From positions 1 to 64,000 of the forward strand of contig JAQWNP010000006.1 of NCBI GenBank assembly GCA_029268515.1: a DNA stretch of 64,000 nucleotides, written 5' to 3'. Of the stretch, positions 52,399 to 61,423 are shown piece by piece. The notes beneath the pieces are model-generated. The model saw only the letters and a list, made by a program, of their open reading frames with translations, searched no databases and was not told the DNA's origin. Made by a program: the position numbers and the translations under genes. Origin of the DNA: Phycisphaerales bacterium. Its GTDB lineage: Bacteria; Planctomycetota; Phycisphaerae; Phycisphaerales; SM1A02. Each line of letters begins with the position of its first letter. Position 1 is the stretch's first letter.

Positions 52399-53201
52399 AG
52401 TACATTGATCCTCATATTCATATGGTGTCACGCACAACCGATGACTACGAACGAATGGCACTCGCTGGCTGCGTAGCCATTACCGAGCCAGCTTTCTGGG
52501 CAGGCTTTGATCGTTCTACTGCTCAGGGTTTTTATGATTACTTCCATTTGCTTACCGAGCAAGAACCGCAACGAGCAAAGGCTTACGGTATTCGTCACCA
52601 TAGTTGGATTTGCATTAACCCCAAAGAATCAGAGGACCTCGTATTAGCACGAGAGGTGCTATCGATTATTCCTGAGTTTCTAGAAAAGCCAAATGTACTG
52701 GGTGTTGGTGAGATTGGTCTTAACAAGAACAGTCGCAATGAACTGACTATTCTGGAAGAGCATCTAGCGATCGCTGAAAAGCACAATCAACTGGTGCTTG
52801 TTCATACACCGCATCTTGAAGATAAGCTCAAAGGCACGCGCTTGATCATGGACGCCATCAAAGGAAATACGAATATTGATCCTGGTCGTGTGCTCATTGA
52901 TCATGTTGAAGAACACACTGTTGGCGCTGTTCTTGATGCCGGTTTTTGGGCCGGAATGACACTCTACCCAGACACCAAGTGCACCCCACAACGAGCGGTG
53001 GATATCCTAGAAACGTATGGCAAGGAACGTATCTGGATGAACTCAGCCGGCGATTGGGGGCCCAGTGATCCTCTCTCTGTGCCAAAAGCAAGACTTGAGA
53101 TGTTTAGACGTGGACATCAAGCCGAGGATGTCATGCGTGTCACCTATGAGAATCCCGTTACGTTTCTTGGGCAATCCGAGCGGTTCGGCACTGATGTCTG
53201 A
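52395..53201 (+). CDS. eboB: EboB: TatD-family metal-dependent hydrolase
   Basis: The 268-residue TIM-barrel protein has the TatD-type metal motif DPHIHM at residues 6-11, then GEIGLNKNS, VHTPH, IDHVEEHT and the late GDWGPSDP. It belongs with the amidohydrolase superfamily. In ebo clusters the TatD-like enzyme is a fixed member with unknown substrate. It overlaps the preceding gene by 4 bases and the following eboE by 8, implying coupled translation. Confidence 0.86.
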   Translation: MKYIDPHIHMVSRTTDDYERMALAGCVAITEPAFWAGFDRSTAQGFYDYFHLLTEQEPQRAKAYGIRHHSWICINPKESEDLVLAREVLSIIPEFLEKPNVLGVGEIGLNKNSRNELTILEEHLAIAEKHNQLVLVHTPHLEDKLKGTRLIMDAIKGNTNIDPGRVLIDHVEEHTVGAVLDAGFWAGMTLYPDTKCTPQRAVDILETYGKERIWMNSAGDWGPSDPLSVPKARLEMFRRGHQAEDVMRVTYENPVTFLGQSERFGTDV

Positions 53202-54369
53202 TCACATGGGCGAGGAACGCTTGATTGGGTACTGCACCAATGTCCACGCAGGAACCGACCTCAAGCAAACCAAAGACAATTTAGTTCGTTATGCCGGAGC
53301 GGTTCGAAACTATCGCCAGCAGTCGACACCACTGCCGATTGGCTTATGGCTTTCAGCCCAATCAATCAGCGAACTTAATGATGAAGCTGCAAGGGATCAA
53401 TTTGCAAACTGGCTCTTTGACAATGCACTGAACGTATACACAATCAACGGCTTTCCCTACTTTGACTTTCACGAACCAGTCGTAAAACACCGCGTCTACA
53501 ATCCAGATTGGAGTTGTCCAGAGCGAGCTACTTTCACCCGTCACCTAGCCGTCTTACTTGCAACCATACTTCCTCCAGGATCTGAAGGAAGCATTTCAAC
53601 ACTACCGGTGGCGTGGGGTCATGCCACTCAAGATCCAACGCGTATTAATTCCGCTGTCGATCAACTTGTGGCAATGAGTCAGTTTCTAGCCGAACTATCT
53701 GACCGTACAGATCGCCTCATCCACCTCGATCTAGAGCCAGAACCTGGATGCGTTCTCTCTCAAAGTCGAGACGTCGCACCTTTTTTTGAAAAACTCTACA
53801 AACGTGGGGACAGCGATCTCATCTACCGACATATACGGATTTGTCATGACATATGCCATGCGGCAGTCATGTTTGAAGAGCCTCAAGCACCCTTTGCAGC
53901 GTATGCCGCAGCTGGCGCTCAAGTTGGCAAAGTGCAGGTTTCTTCTGCCCTGACATGGTGTCTCAAAGATCTTTGCCCACCTGATCGAATTTTAGCGAGA
54001 CAACAACTCAAGGCTTATGCTGAGCCTCGTTACCTTCACCAAACCTCGATACGGCGAGGCTTAGATGGACCGGTTGATTTCTACGAAGATCTTTCAGAAG
54101 CATTTCAGAATGCTGGCGAGGATTCGTGTGATGATGAGTGGCGAATACACTTTCATATTCCAATACATCTCAAAGCAATTGGTGCATTGGGAACGACACA
54201 AAGTCATATCAAAGCTGTGACTGATCTTCTTAAAGAACAGAATGTGATCTATCCATTAGAAATTGAAACCTATGCCTGGAATGTGCTACCTGATCATCAA
54301 GGCGACGACAAACTGATCCAAGGCATTGCTGCCGAGCTTGAGTGGTTTGAGGATCTCATCAATGTCTAG
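53194..54369 (+). CDS. eboE: EboE: xylose-isomerase-like TIM barrel
   Basis: The 391-residue protein has the opening LIGYCTNVHAGTDLKQT typical of EboE, then the barrel strands FPYFDFHEPVVKHRVY, HLDLEPEPGCVL, CHDICHAAVMFEEP and HFHIPIH with metal-binding histidines and acids. It probably acts on a sugar- or polyol-like intermediate. The frame extends 43 codons into eboB, but the ATG at 53194 gives an 8-base overlap with the eboB stop, the same arrangement as between eboE and eboC. An ATG at 53206 is also possible. Confidence 0.86.
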   Translation: MSDHMGEERLIGYCTNVHAGTDLKQTKDNLVRYAGAVRNYRQQSTPLPIGLWLSAQSISELNDEAARDQFANWLFDNALNVYTINGFPYFDFHEPVVKHRVYNPDWSCPERATFTRHLAVLLATILPPGSEGSISTLPVAWGHATQDPTRINSAVDQLVAMSQFLAELSDRTDRLIHLDLEPEPGCVLSQSRDVAPFFEKLYKRGDSDLIYRHIRICHDICHAAVMFEEPQAPFAAYAAAGAQVGKVQVSSALTWCLKDLCPPDRILARQQLKAYAEPRYLHQTSIRRGLDGPVDFYEDLSEAFQNAGEDSCDDEWRIHFHIPIHLKAIGALGTTQSHIKAVTDLLKEQNVIYPLEIETYAWNVLPDHQGDDKLIQGIAAELEWFEDLINV

Positions 54370-55243
54370 CAGGTGGCCGAGCCTAGGGACTCTCGCTCGT
54401 TTAGGGCGCGTCTCCAACCTTCCGACCTGCGCCAGTAATGTGCTAGTTGGCGCAGCCATTGGCGCATTAGCCGTTGGCACCATCGATACTGGATACCTAT
54501 TGTTAGCTATTGCGAGCGCTTTCCTTCTCTACATTGGTGGCATTGCACTCAACGATGTAATAGATGCGCCAATCGATACTATTGAGCGTTCGAACCGCCC
54601 CATACCGACAGGCAAGATTTCCAGAACAATGGCATTTGCCTTTGCTTTGATTGCCATGATCTCAGGCGTTGCTGTGGCAGCAGCGATATCGGTTTCTTCT
54701 CTACTGATTGCCAGCGCCATCGTTATCTGCATTGTTCTCTACGACGTTCTTCATAAGAGATTCATCTGGGCCTCCGTGCTGATGGGCTTGTGTAGAGGCG
54801 GTCTTTACGTACTTGGCGCCTCTTGTGTCGCATGGCCCACACCGCAAGACGCTCTGCTCATTTTCTCGGCCGCGATCACTATTTATGTAAGCGGCTTGAC
54901 TGTACTTGCAAGGTATGAGGTACGAGGCCAAAAGCAGTGGCACGCCTATGCAGGCCTACTTTTGCCAATCCCTTGCCTGGCACCGATTTACTTCTTTACA
55001 GAACGATTAGAATTATGGACGTTCATTACTGGTATTTTATTGATCTTGTGGATCCTCAGGGCGAGTGCTTACCTCTTTCCACCGCATCGGCTCATTGGCA
55101 AGGCCGTACTCGGATGGATTGGTGCATTATCATTGATTGATGCGTTTTATCTGAGCATCTTAGGGCAACCCTCTCTTGTCTTAATAGCTGGCGCCTGTTT
55201 CCTTTGGACACTCACTGGGCACCGGTACATTTCAGGAACTTGA
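54362..55243 (+). CDS. eboC: EboC: UbiA-family prenyltransferase
   Basis: The 293-residue membrane protein has about eight helices and the aspartate-rich prenyl diphosphate motif NDVIDAPIDTIERSNRPIPTG of UbiA enzymes. The second motif is weaker (LTVLARYEVRGQKQWH) and less acidic than in quinone-making members, as is usual in the EboC group. It would attach a prenyl chain to the cluster's metabolite in the inner membrane. It overlaps eboE by 8 bases; eboF starts 1 base after its stop. Confidence 0.86.
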   Translation: MSSRWPSLGTLARLGRVSNLPTCASNVLVGAAIGALAVGTIDTGYLLLAIASAFLLYIGGIALNDVIDAPIDTIERSNRPIPTGKISRTMAFAFALIAMISGVAVAAAISVSSLLIASAIVICIVLYDVLHKRFIWASVLMGLCRGGLYVLGASCVAWPTPQDALLIFSAAITIYVSGLTVLARYEVRGQKQWHAYAGLLLPIPCLAPIYFFTERLELWTFITGILLILWILRASAYLFPPHRLIGKAVLGWIGALSLIDAFYLSILGQPSLVLIAGACFLWTLTGHRYISGT

Positions 55244-55244
55244 A

Positions 55245-56621
55245 ATGACAACTCCTACAGTTGTTCTCAATCTTGTTGCTTTATCACATTCATTGCTACA
55301 GAGCAGAGCGCCAAATCTACAAAAATATATTGGTCGATATGGCGCCAGAGAATTAGTACCAGTACTCCCTGCTGTTACATCGACCGTTCAGTCAAGCATG
55401 CTCACCGGCTTGCCTCCATCAAAGCACGGTATTGTCGGTAACGGTTGGTATGAACGCTCTCTCGACGAAGTCCGATTCTGGAAACAGTCCAACGCCATTG
55501 TTGAAGGCAAGAAGGTCTGGGACGACATTTCTGTAGGTGGTGGTACGACTGCAAATCTCTTCTGGTGGTTCAATATGAATACGAGGGCTGACATGACTGT
55601 CACCCCACGGCCTATGTACGTTGAAGATGGTCGAAAAATCCCTGACATTCATACAAAGCCTGCAGAGCTGCGAGAGGAACTTCAAGGTCAACTTGGACAA
55701 TTTCCTCTGTTCTCATTTTGGGGACCAGCATCTTCAATTCGGTCGTCTCAGTGGATTGCCGACGCCGCAAAAACCATTTTTGCAGCGAAGCGGCCCGACC
55801 TGATGCTGGTCTATCTGCCCCACCTTGACTATGCCTTACAGCAGTTTGGACCAGATGATCCGCGTGCCCATCATGCCGTTTCAGAAATTGATCAAGTCTT
55901 TGGTGATTTACTTACATTCTTCGAAGACGCTAAGGCCCAGGTCATCTGCGTCAACGAATATGGCATCGAACCAGTCCATACTGCCGTGGCACCAAATCAG
56001 ATACTTCGCCATGAAGGTCTTCTTTCCATACGAGACGAATTGAGTGGCGAACGACTCGATACCAGTCTAAGCCAGGCATTCGCGGTGGTCGATCATCAAG
56101 TAGCGCATGTCTATACAACCAATGATCGTGTGCTTGATCGCTGTAAAACCATTTTTACCAATACGCCAGGCATTGCGGAAGTTCTTGATCGCACAGGACA
56201 AGAGAAAGTAGGACTTAATCACGCGCGAAGTGGTGATCTTGTCTTAATTTCAGATCCTGGTTTTTGGTTCACGTACGACTATTGGATCAATAATAGTGAT
56301 GCGCCAGGATTCGCGCGACAAGTCGATATACATAGCAAACCTGGCTACGACCCCAGAGAACTCTTTTTGGACCCCGCTATTCGTTTTCCAAAATTGAAGG
56401 TCGGCATGCACCTGCTTAAACAGCGCCTTGGGCTACGCTCTACATTGCGAGTCATTCCATTAGATACATCGTTGGTCAAAGGATCCCATGGCCGTATTGA
56501 TCAAGAAGAAGGCCGAAGGCCATTGATCATAACGCCCCATCAGACCGGCTCTGATTCTAAGCGCGTCCCTTGTACGGACGTACGCCAGATCATCTTGGAT
56601 CACTGTGCCGCATCTTCCTGA
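55245..56621 (+). CDS. eboF: EboF: nucleotide pyrophosphatase/phosphodiesterase-like
   Basis: The 458-residue protein belongs to the alkaline-phosphatase superfamily. It has the nucleophile region PAVTSTVQSSMLTG with its Thr, then GNGWYERS, YLPHLDYALQQFGPDD, and a late metal site VNEYGIEPV. The first metal-ligand region reads VLNLVALSHS with Asn where nucleotide pyrophosphatases have Asp, which from memory is normal in EboF. It probably removes or moves a phosphate group in the ebo pathway. Its 3' end overlaps the convergent permease gene by 22 bases. Confidence 0.85.
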   Translation: MTTPTVVLNLVALSHSLLQSRAPNLQKYIGRYGARELVPVLPAVTSTVQSSMLTGLPPSKHGIVGNGWYERSLDEVRFWKQSNAIVEGKKVWDDISVGGGTTANLFWWFNMNTRADMTVTPRPMYVEDGRKIPDIHTKPAELREELQGQLGQFPLFSFWGPASSIRSSQWIADAAKTIFAAKRPDLMLVYLPHLDYALQQFGPDDPRAHHAVSEIDQVFGDLLTFFEDAKAQVICVNEYGIEPVHTAVAPNQILRHEGLLSIRDELSGERLDTSLSQAFAVVDHQVAHVYTTNDRVLDRCKTIFTNTPGIAEVLDRTGQEKVGLNHARSGDLVLISDPGFWFTYDYWINNSDAPGFARQVDIHSKPGYDPRELFLDPAIRFPKLKVGMHLLKQRLGLRSTLRVIPLDTSLVKGSHGRIDQEEGRRPLIITPHQTGSDSKRVPCTDVRQIILDHCAASS

Positions 56622-57931
56622 TCTATTGGTTTGGGCAGTGGCTTTCCATGAGGGTCTTCACTCGGATTATCCACTTCCTTAGCCAGTGCCGCTTGCATCA
56701 CAGGGTCAGTGATATGCTCCAAATCCATGGCCGCGCGGTGGACATGATCAACTGGAACATCAAAATGCTTCGCCAGATATGTTTCCCATAATCGATGGGA
56801 TCTCACGAGGGTCGCTGCACGGATTCGGCCTTGCTTGGTGAGGGTCCATGATGATCCGGATCGTTCAATTTGATCACTCCGACGCAAACCGCCAAGTGCC
56901 AGTCTTGTCAGACTAGAGGAAGTGCCTACAGCTTGGCTAATCGAATGAGATTGCCACGCTGGAGATTGTTGAGAACTCATTTCTTCAGCTCGATACAAAA
57001 ACCCCAGCACGTCTTCTCTTGCAATTCGAAGCGACAAGTTCACTCGGAAAAAAATTCGTCCCAGTATGCCATATCGAGGCCCTCCTAATAATGCGAGTAG
57101 AAATAGCACACCGGTTAACACCGCCATCATGCCCGCCGTTTCTGTATCTTGATAACCAATCCAACCAGGTACTGTGATAGCTGCAACATGTCCCAACCCA
57201 GCCGCAACAGCCCCTATCAATACAGACAGAAGAAGCAATGGAATCAGTCGATCGGTTAGTAGATAAGCCGTTGCAGGCGGCACAATAATCATTGCGACGA
57301 CAAGAATGCTTCCCACAACTTCAAACGCTGCCACTGCAGTCACCGCCACCAATGACATGAGAATGTACTGACAAATCCAGGGGTTAAAACCAACTGTGTC
57401 TGCCATCGCAGGATCAAATGATGTGATACGGAGCTCTTTAAACAGAATTGCAACGACTGCCACATCAATCAGAAGTACCACAAAAAGCACAACAGCTGCT
57501 CTAGGCACCATCCATCCCCATAGTGATACTTGATCTAGCGTTGCTAAAACAATATTTCCATACAGCACACAAGAAGCATCTAAGTGAATCTTATTTGCAA
57601 ACAGCGCAATAAGAACCAACCCCAACGCAAACATCGTGGTGAAGACGACACCAAGCGAAGCATTTTCTTCAATCTTTCCATTTCGATGAAGCAACTGAGT
57701 AATGACCGCAGTCAATACACCCAGAACTGCAGCACCGATGAACATCGGAATGCTACCTCGGCTTGTCGTCATTAAGAATGCGATAGCCAATCCTGGCAGT
57801 ATTGCGTGACTAATCGCATCGCCCATCAAACTCATTCGACGCAACAGTAGATAGCTACCCAACAGTGCACTGGACATACCCGTCAGTATGCCAATGACAA
57901 CAATCCAAGTGTCAATGCTATCCCATGTCAT
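56600..57931 (-). CDS. Metal ABC permease fused to DtxR/MntR-like domain (TroD position)
   Basis: The 443-residue protein has a typical nine-helix ABC-3 permease (about residues 1-295, MSLMGDAISHAILPG, GFNPW, VGSILVVAMIIVPPATA). A cytoplasmic DtxR-like module of about 135 residues follows: a winged-helix-like part (SISQAVGTSSSLTRLALGGLRR) and a metal-binding/dimerisation part (RSHRLWETYLAKHF, MDLEHITD, DPHGKPLP). The His, Glu and His metal residues remain but the first Glu of ExxEH is Met. It may sense metal beside the pore. It overlaps the other permease by 4 bases and converges with eboF. Confidence 0.86.
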   Translation of the reverse strand: MTWDSIDTWIVVIGILTGMSSALLGSYLLLRRMSLMGDAISHAILPGLAIAFLMTTSRGSIPMFIGAAVLGVLTAVITQLLHRNGKIEENASLGVVFTTMFALGLVLIALFANKIHLDASCVLYGNIVLATLDQVSLWGWMVPRAAVVLFVVLLIDVAVVAILFKELRITSFDPAMADTVGFNPWICQYILMSLVAVTAVAAFEVVGSILVVAMIIVPPATAYLLTDRLIPLLLLSVLIGAVAAGLGHVAAITVPGWIGYQDTETAGMMAVLTGVLFLLALLGGPRYGILGRIFFRVNLSLRIAREDVLGFLYRAEEMSSQQSPAWQSHSISQAVGTSSSLTRLALGGLRRSDQIERSGSSWTLTKQGRIRAATLVRSHRLWETYLAKHFDVPVDHVHRAAMDLEHITDPVMQAALAKEVDNPSEDPHGKPLPKPIDQEDAAQ

Positions 57932-59376
57932 AATTGAATCTCAAGCTTATGTGGGCTTTCTGGCGGAAGCATCCCATCACCTGAATCTCGAATTGCTTTT
58001 TCTAACTCACGAACCAATTCTGATCCGATTACATGCTCAACGTCATCAGCATCACGATCCACATGCGATGGCGCAATGTCTGCATAGTGAATTAAATACA
58101 ACTCCCACAAACGGTGATTGCGCACCACTCTTGCAGCCTCATTTCTACCACGATCTGTCAACCGCGCGATCTTTGCAGCTGTATCAAAAGACACGAGCCC
58201 TTTACGGCTTGCTGAACTGAGCAATCGGTGCAACGTTCGCTCACTCCATACGCGCTGCTTGAGCAACCAATTCCATTCAATGTCACCATCATGATTCGAT
58301 TGACTTTCGAGAATCTCGCCGCTCTCCCAAAGAGCACGCAAGAGATGCTGGTATCGAATACGCTTGTTCAGTCGCCGTCTACGAATAAGCAAGACCAACA
58401 TGCCACGATGTGTCCCAAACACCAGGCTCAGCACAAAGATACACGCGCCTGTCAAGACAATGATGGCGCCCGCTGGCAAACGAGCAAAAAGACTACTGAA
58501 AGCCGCCCCCACCAGACCACTGAGTGCACCAACTAAGGCTGCAATCCAAATCATGTAGCGGAGCCGTTGCGTCCAAAATCGAGCTGCAACAGCGGGAATA
58601 ATTAACAACGCGACAACCAGAATGAGTCCTACCGCCTGCAAGCCAACAACAACGACAACGGTTACGAGCAGCATCATGATCATGTCGATTTTGATCAGTG
58701 GCCATCCCTGTGTCCGAGCAAGATCAATATCGAAGCTCAGTATCGCAAACTCTTTAGACAACAAAGCGCATACAACGACAATCGCCACGGCCGTTGCAGC
58801 AATAAGAATGGCATCACTTTGCACCATTGAAGCTGTCTTGCCATAAATAAAAGACTCAAGTCCAGCGGCATCAGCCCCTGGCATGGATTGCACTAAACCC
58901 ATCAGTGCCACGCCAAACCCAAACCAAACACTCAGCACAATGCCTAAGGCGGCATCTTCTTTAATGCGAGTCCAATGTCGAATAAAGACAACGGCGCCGA
59001 CACCAAGTAATCCGGTCACGGCCGCGCCGACGAGAAGTCCAGGCAATGATTTACCTTCCCCTCCGATCGCTACCATCACTATGAACGCCAAAGCAATGCC
59101 GGGGAAGGTCGCATGTCCAAGGGCATCACCAATCAGTGATCGACGACGCAGTAACATGTAGGTGCCCATCACACCAGAAGCAACACCCAAGAGTGTCGTT
59201 CCAGTCAGTACAAGTCGTGTGTTGTAATCTCGAAGGCTGATTGTGCGCAAAATCTGATCAACAAAACTATTGGTGCTCTGTGAGGCCATTGCATTTGCGA
59301 AAGACGTTTCAGCAAACAACAAAATGGCTAGACCAGCCATGAACCAACATATCAATCCTCTTGAGCCACCAAACAT
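57928..59376 (-). CDS. Metal ABC permease fused to DtxR/MntR-like domain (TroC position)
   Basis: The 482-residue protein starts with a signal-like extra helix, then the ABC-3 permease core (RRRSLIGDALGHATFPG, TQGWPLIKI, VGLILVVALLIIPAVAARF). At its C-terminus is a DtxR-like module of about 150 residues with a winged helix (WSERTLHRLLSSASRKGLVSF) and the metal/dimer region RNHRLWELYLIHYAD, DDVEHVIG. The first acidic ligand is Asp where the repressor has Glu. The ATG at 59376 has GGGGA before it; a GTG six codons earlier overlaps the ATPase gene. It pairs with the next permease. Confidence 0.86.
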   Translation of the reverse strand: MFGGSRGLICWFMAGLAILLFAETSFANAMASQSTNSFVDQILRTISLRDYNTRLVLTGTTLLGVASGVMGTYMLLRRRSLIGDALGHATFPGIALAFIVMVAIGGEGKSLPGLLVGAAVTGLLGVGAVVFIRHWTRIKEDAALGIVLSVWFGFGVALMGLVQSMPGADAAGLESFIYGKTASMVQSDAILIAATAVAIVVVCALLSKEFAILSFDIDLARTQGWPLIKIDMIMMLLVTVVVVVGLQAVGLILVVALLIIPAVAARFWTQRLRYMIWIAALVGALSGLVGAAFSSLFARLPAGAIIVLTGACIFVLSLVFGTHRGMLVLLIRRRRLNKRIRYQHLLRALWESGEILESQSNHDGDIEWNWLLKQRVWSERTLHRLLSSASRKGLVSFDTAAKIARLTDRGRNEAARVVRNHRLWELYLIHYADIAPSHVDRDADDVEHVIGSELVRELEKAIRDSGDGMLPPESPHKLEIQL

Positions 59377-59386
59377 GGTCCGTCCC

Positions 59387-60244
59387 CTACTCACCTGCGC
59401 GAGCCAGGGCTTCAGCTGCTTGGTCTAGAAGTGTAAGACGGCCGCCATAGGTCTTTCGAAGATTCTCGTGCGTAAAAACGTCACTCGTCTTCCCTGATGC
59501 CACCATTCGCATATTGAGGAGCAGGACTTCATCAAAATACTGAGTCACAGTCTGTAGGTCGTGATGAACCACCATGACAGATGCGCCTGCGTCACGTAGT
59601 TCTCGTAAGACATTAACAATGGTGTACTCCGTTGCCGCGTCAACGCCAGCGAGCGGCTCATCCATGAGATAGAGTGACGCTTCTTGAGCGAGTGCTCTGG
59701 CCAAAAAGACGCGTTGCTGCTGGCCGCCAGAAAGTTGATTGATTTGCCGCTTGGCAAGATCGCTCATTCCAACGCGGTCGAGTGCATCCATCGCTATACG
59801 TCGATGCTTTTTAGAAACCGGCCTCATCCAACCGATTTTTCCGTATCGCCCCATCGTGACCACTTCAAGCGCATTGATTGGAAAGTCCCAATCAACACTT
59901 TCTCGCTGTGGTACATAGGCAACACGATCACGTTGAGTCCGATACGGACTTCCAAAAAACAGCACCCGCCCCGAAGCCTTTGGAACCAAACCAAGCGCTG
60001 CCTTTAGCAGCGTGCTCTTGCCCGCTCCATTGGGCCCAACAATGCCGATCATTTTGCCCGCTGGTGCGTCGTAGTCAACATCCCAGAGCACCGGCTTACG
60101 GTGATAAGCAACTGTCATATCATGTATTGATAATGGAGAATCAGGATGATGCTCTTCTCCGGGAGGTAGCTCATCTCGACCTGTACGCCGTGACCCAATA
60201 TGCGCCTTAATGAGCGCCTTATCTGAGGGGGGCTTGGTGCTCAT
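59387..60244 (-). CDS. Metal ABC transporter ATPase (TroB-like)
   Basis: The 285-residue ATPase has Walker A GPNGAGKST, the signature LSGGQQQR, Walker B LYLMDEP and the switch His in VVHHDLQTV. A non-conserved N-terminal extension of about 35 residues precedes the core. It drives metal import with the two permeases. It overlaps the binding protein gene by 4 bases. Confidence 0.92.
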   Translation of the reverse strand: MSTKPPSDKALIKAHIGSRRTGRDELPPGEEHHPDSPLSIHDMTVAYHRKPVLWDVDYDAPAGKMIGIVGPNGAGKSTLLKAALGLVPKASGRVLFFGSPYRTQRDRVAYVPQRESVDWDFPINALEVVTMGRYGKIGWMRPVSKKHRRIAMDALDRVGMSDLAKRQINQLSGGQQQRVFLARALAQEASLYLMDEPLAGVDAATEYTIVNVLRELRDAGASVMVVHHDLQTVTQYFDEVLLLNMRMVASGKTSDVFTHENLRKTYGGRLTLLDQAAEALARAGE

Positions 60245-61305
60245 TTTGCGGGAGCTTCCTCTTTCTCTTCCTCTTTCTCTTCCTCTTTCTCTTCATCAGC
60301 AACCCGAAGTTTGCCTTGCATTCCACCCTTGGGCGCCTGGCCGCCAAGCCCACGCGTAATGGTCGTCACGTTGTGATCCATCATTCCAATGTAGGTCCCC
60401 TCATAACTTCCGTCGGGGCCCATGGCATCAGAAAAGAGAACCCCACCCAACTCTATTTCATGCCCCCTCGCCTGCGCCCCTTCTATGATGGCCCTCACAT
60501 TCTTATCAGAGATACTTGATTCAACAAAAATCGCTTTGATCTTGTCAGCGACAACAACATCAATCAATGAATTAATGTCGTGCAAGCCTGCTTCAGAAGC
60601 TGTCGAAATACCTTGAATACCCATGACATCAACTTCGTATCGGCGACTAAAATAATTGAATGCATCATGAGCAGTAATCAACTTCCGACCAGAGTAAGGA
60701 ATTGATGCAATTGAAGTTGCTGCATATTCATCTAATTTCCTGAGCTTCTCTTGGTATGCCGCAGCATTTTTCCTAAAATCATCGGCATGTGCAGGATCAA
60801 TATCAATAAGTGCTTTACAGACTATATCTACGGTACGCATCCACACTGAAACATCCATCCAAACATGTGGGTCATAGTGACCTTCAAATTCTTCGGGCTC
60901 CAATAGCATCTCTGGATCGATTAATTCTGTGACTGCGTAGACCGGTTTACCATCGCGTGCAACTTGCACCAATATGTCGCCCATACGACCTTCTAACATC
61001 AAGCCTGAATAAAACACGATGTCGGAGTTTATGAGCGTACGCACATCACTGCGGGTTGCTTTGTAGAGGTGCGGATCGACGCCTGTCGGAACAAGGTCAA
61101 CAACATTGACCCACTGACCACCCACATTCCGAGCAATATCTCCAACCATGCCGATCGTTGCAACAGCCTCAACTTGCCGCTCAGAACGATCTTGTACAGC
61201 TGACGTCTCTTGTGTGAAGGCCAACAGGGACAGCAGAGACACTGATACCAACGAAAGCACGCACCAATCTGAGCAGAATTCAAAAGATGTCTTCAAACGA
61301 GCCAT
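60241..61305 (-). CDS. TroA-type metal-binding lipoprotein or periplasmic protein
   Basis: The 354-residue protein has a signal peptide and the TroA-type four-ligand site: His in VDPHLYKA, His in DPHVWMDV, Glu in FVESSISDKN and Asp in LFSDAMGPDG, plus EGTYIGMMDHN typical of TroA. It lacks the His-rich loop of ZnuA, so manganese or iron fits better than zinc alone, though TroA proteins bind both. The C-terminus is a long acidic/basic repeat (EEKEEE). The ATG at 61305 has GGGAGG before it and is taken over one 30 codons earlier. Confidence 0.9.
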   Translation of the reverse strand: MARLKTSFEFCSDWCVLSLVSVSLLSLLAFTQETSAVQDRSERQVEAVATIGMVGDIARNVGGQWVNVVDLVPTGVDPHLYKATRSDVRTLINSDIVFYSGLMLEGRMGDILVQVARDGKPVYAVTELIDPEMLLEPEEFEGHYDPHVWMDVSVWMRTVDIVCKALIDIDPAHADDFRKNAAAYQEKLRKLDEYAATSIASIPYSGRKLITAHDAFNYFSRRYEVDVMGIQGISTASEAGLHDINSLIDVVVADKIKAIFVESSISDKNVRAIIEGAQARGHEIELGGVLFSDAMGPDGSYEGTYIGMMDHNVTTITRGLGGQAPKGGMQGKLRVADEEKEEEKEEEKEEAPAK

Positions 61306-61324
61306 GGAGGCCTCCCAGAATATA

Positions 61325-61353
61325 TAAATAGGCAAGATATTTTGACATATCAA
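61325..61353 (-). promoter_or_regulatory. Promoter of the troA-like operon
   Basis: On the minus strand TTGATA (61348-61353) and TATTTA (61325-61330) are 17 bases apart, a good -35/-10 pair for the importer operon. The -35 box lies inside the shared palindrome. Confidence 0.5.
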
Positions 61354-61355
61354 AA
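61340..61355. promoter_or_regulatory. Operator-like palindrome shared by divergent promoters
   Basis: TTTTGA-CATA-TCAAAA is a 16-base dyad with perfect 6-base arms, centred between the importer operon and the regulator gene. It contains the -35 boxes of both predicted promoters, the place expected for a MntR/DtxR repressor. A second, imperfect dyad TTAGGT..ACCAAA (61356-61377) resembles half-sites of DtxR boxes and covers the regulator's -10 box. Confidence 0.55.
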
Positions 61356-61371
61356 TTAGGTTGTTTACTAT
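61342..61371 (+). promoter_or_regulatory. Promoter of the regulator gene
   Basis: TTGACA (61342-61347) and TACTAT (61366-61371) are 18 bases apart on the plus strand, ahead of the regulator start at 61424. The -35 box is a perfect match and overlaps the palindrome, so the regulator may repress itself. Confidence 0.5.
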
Positions 61372-61423
61372 ACCAAATATGGGTTGTAACCCCAATACGC
61401 TCTATTAGGAGGCCCCAAGGCCA

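Noticed and set aside
58622-59161. Plus-strand frames opposite the permease genes
   Set aside because: They are Thr/Ala/Pro-rich shadows of membrane-helix codons on the minus strand.
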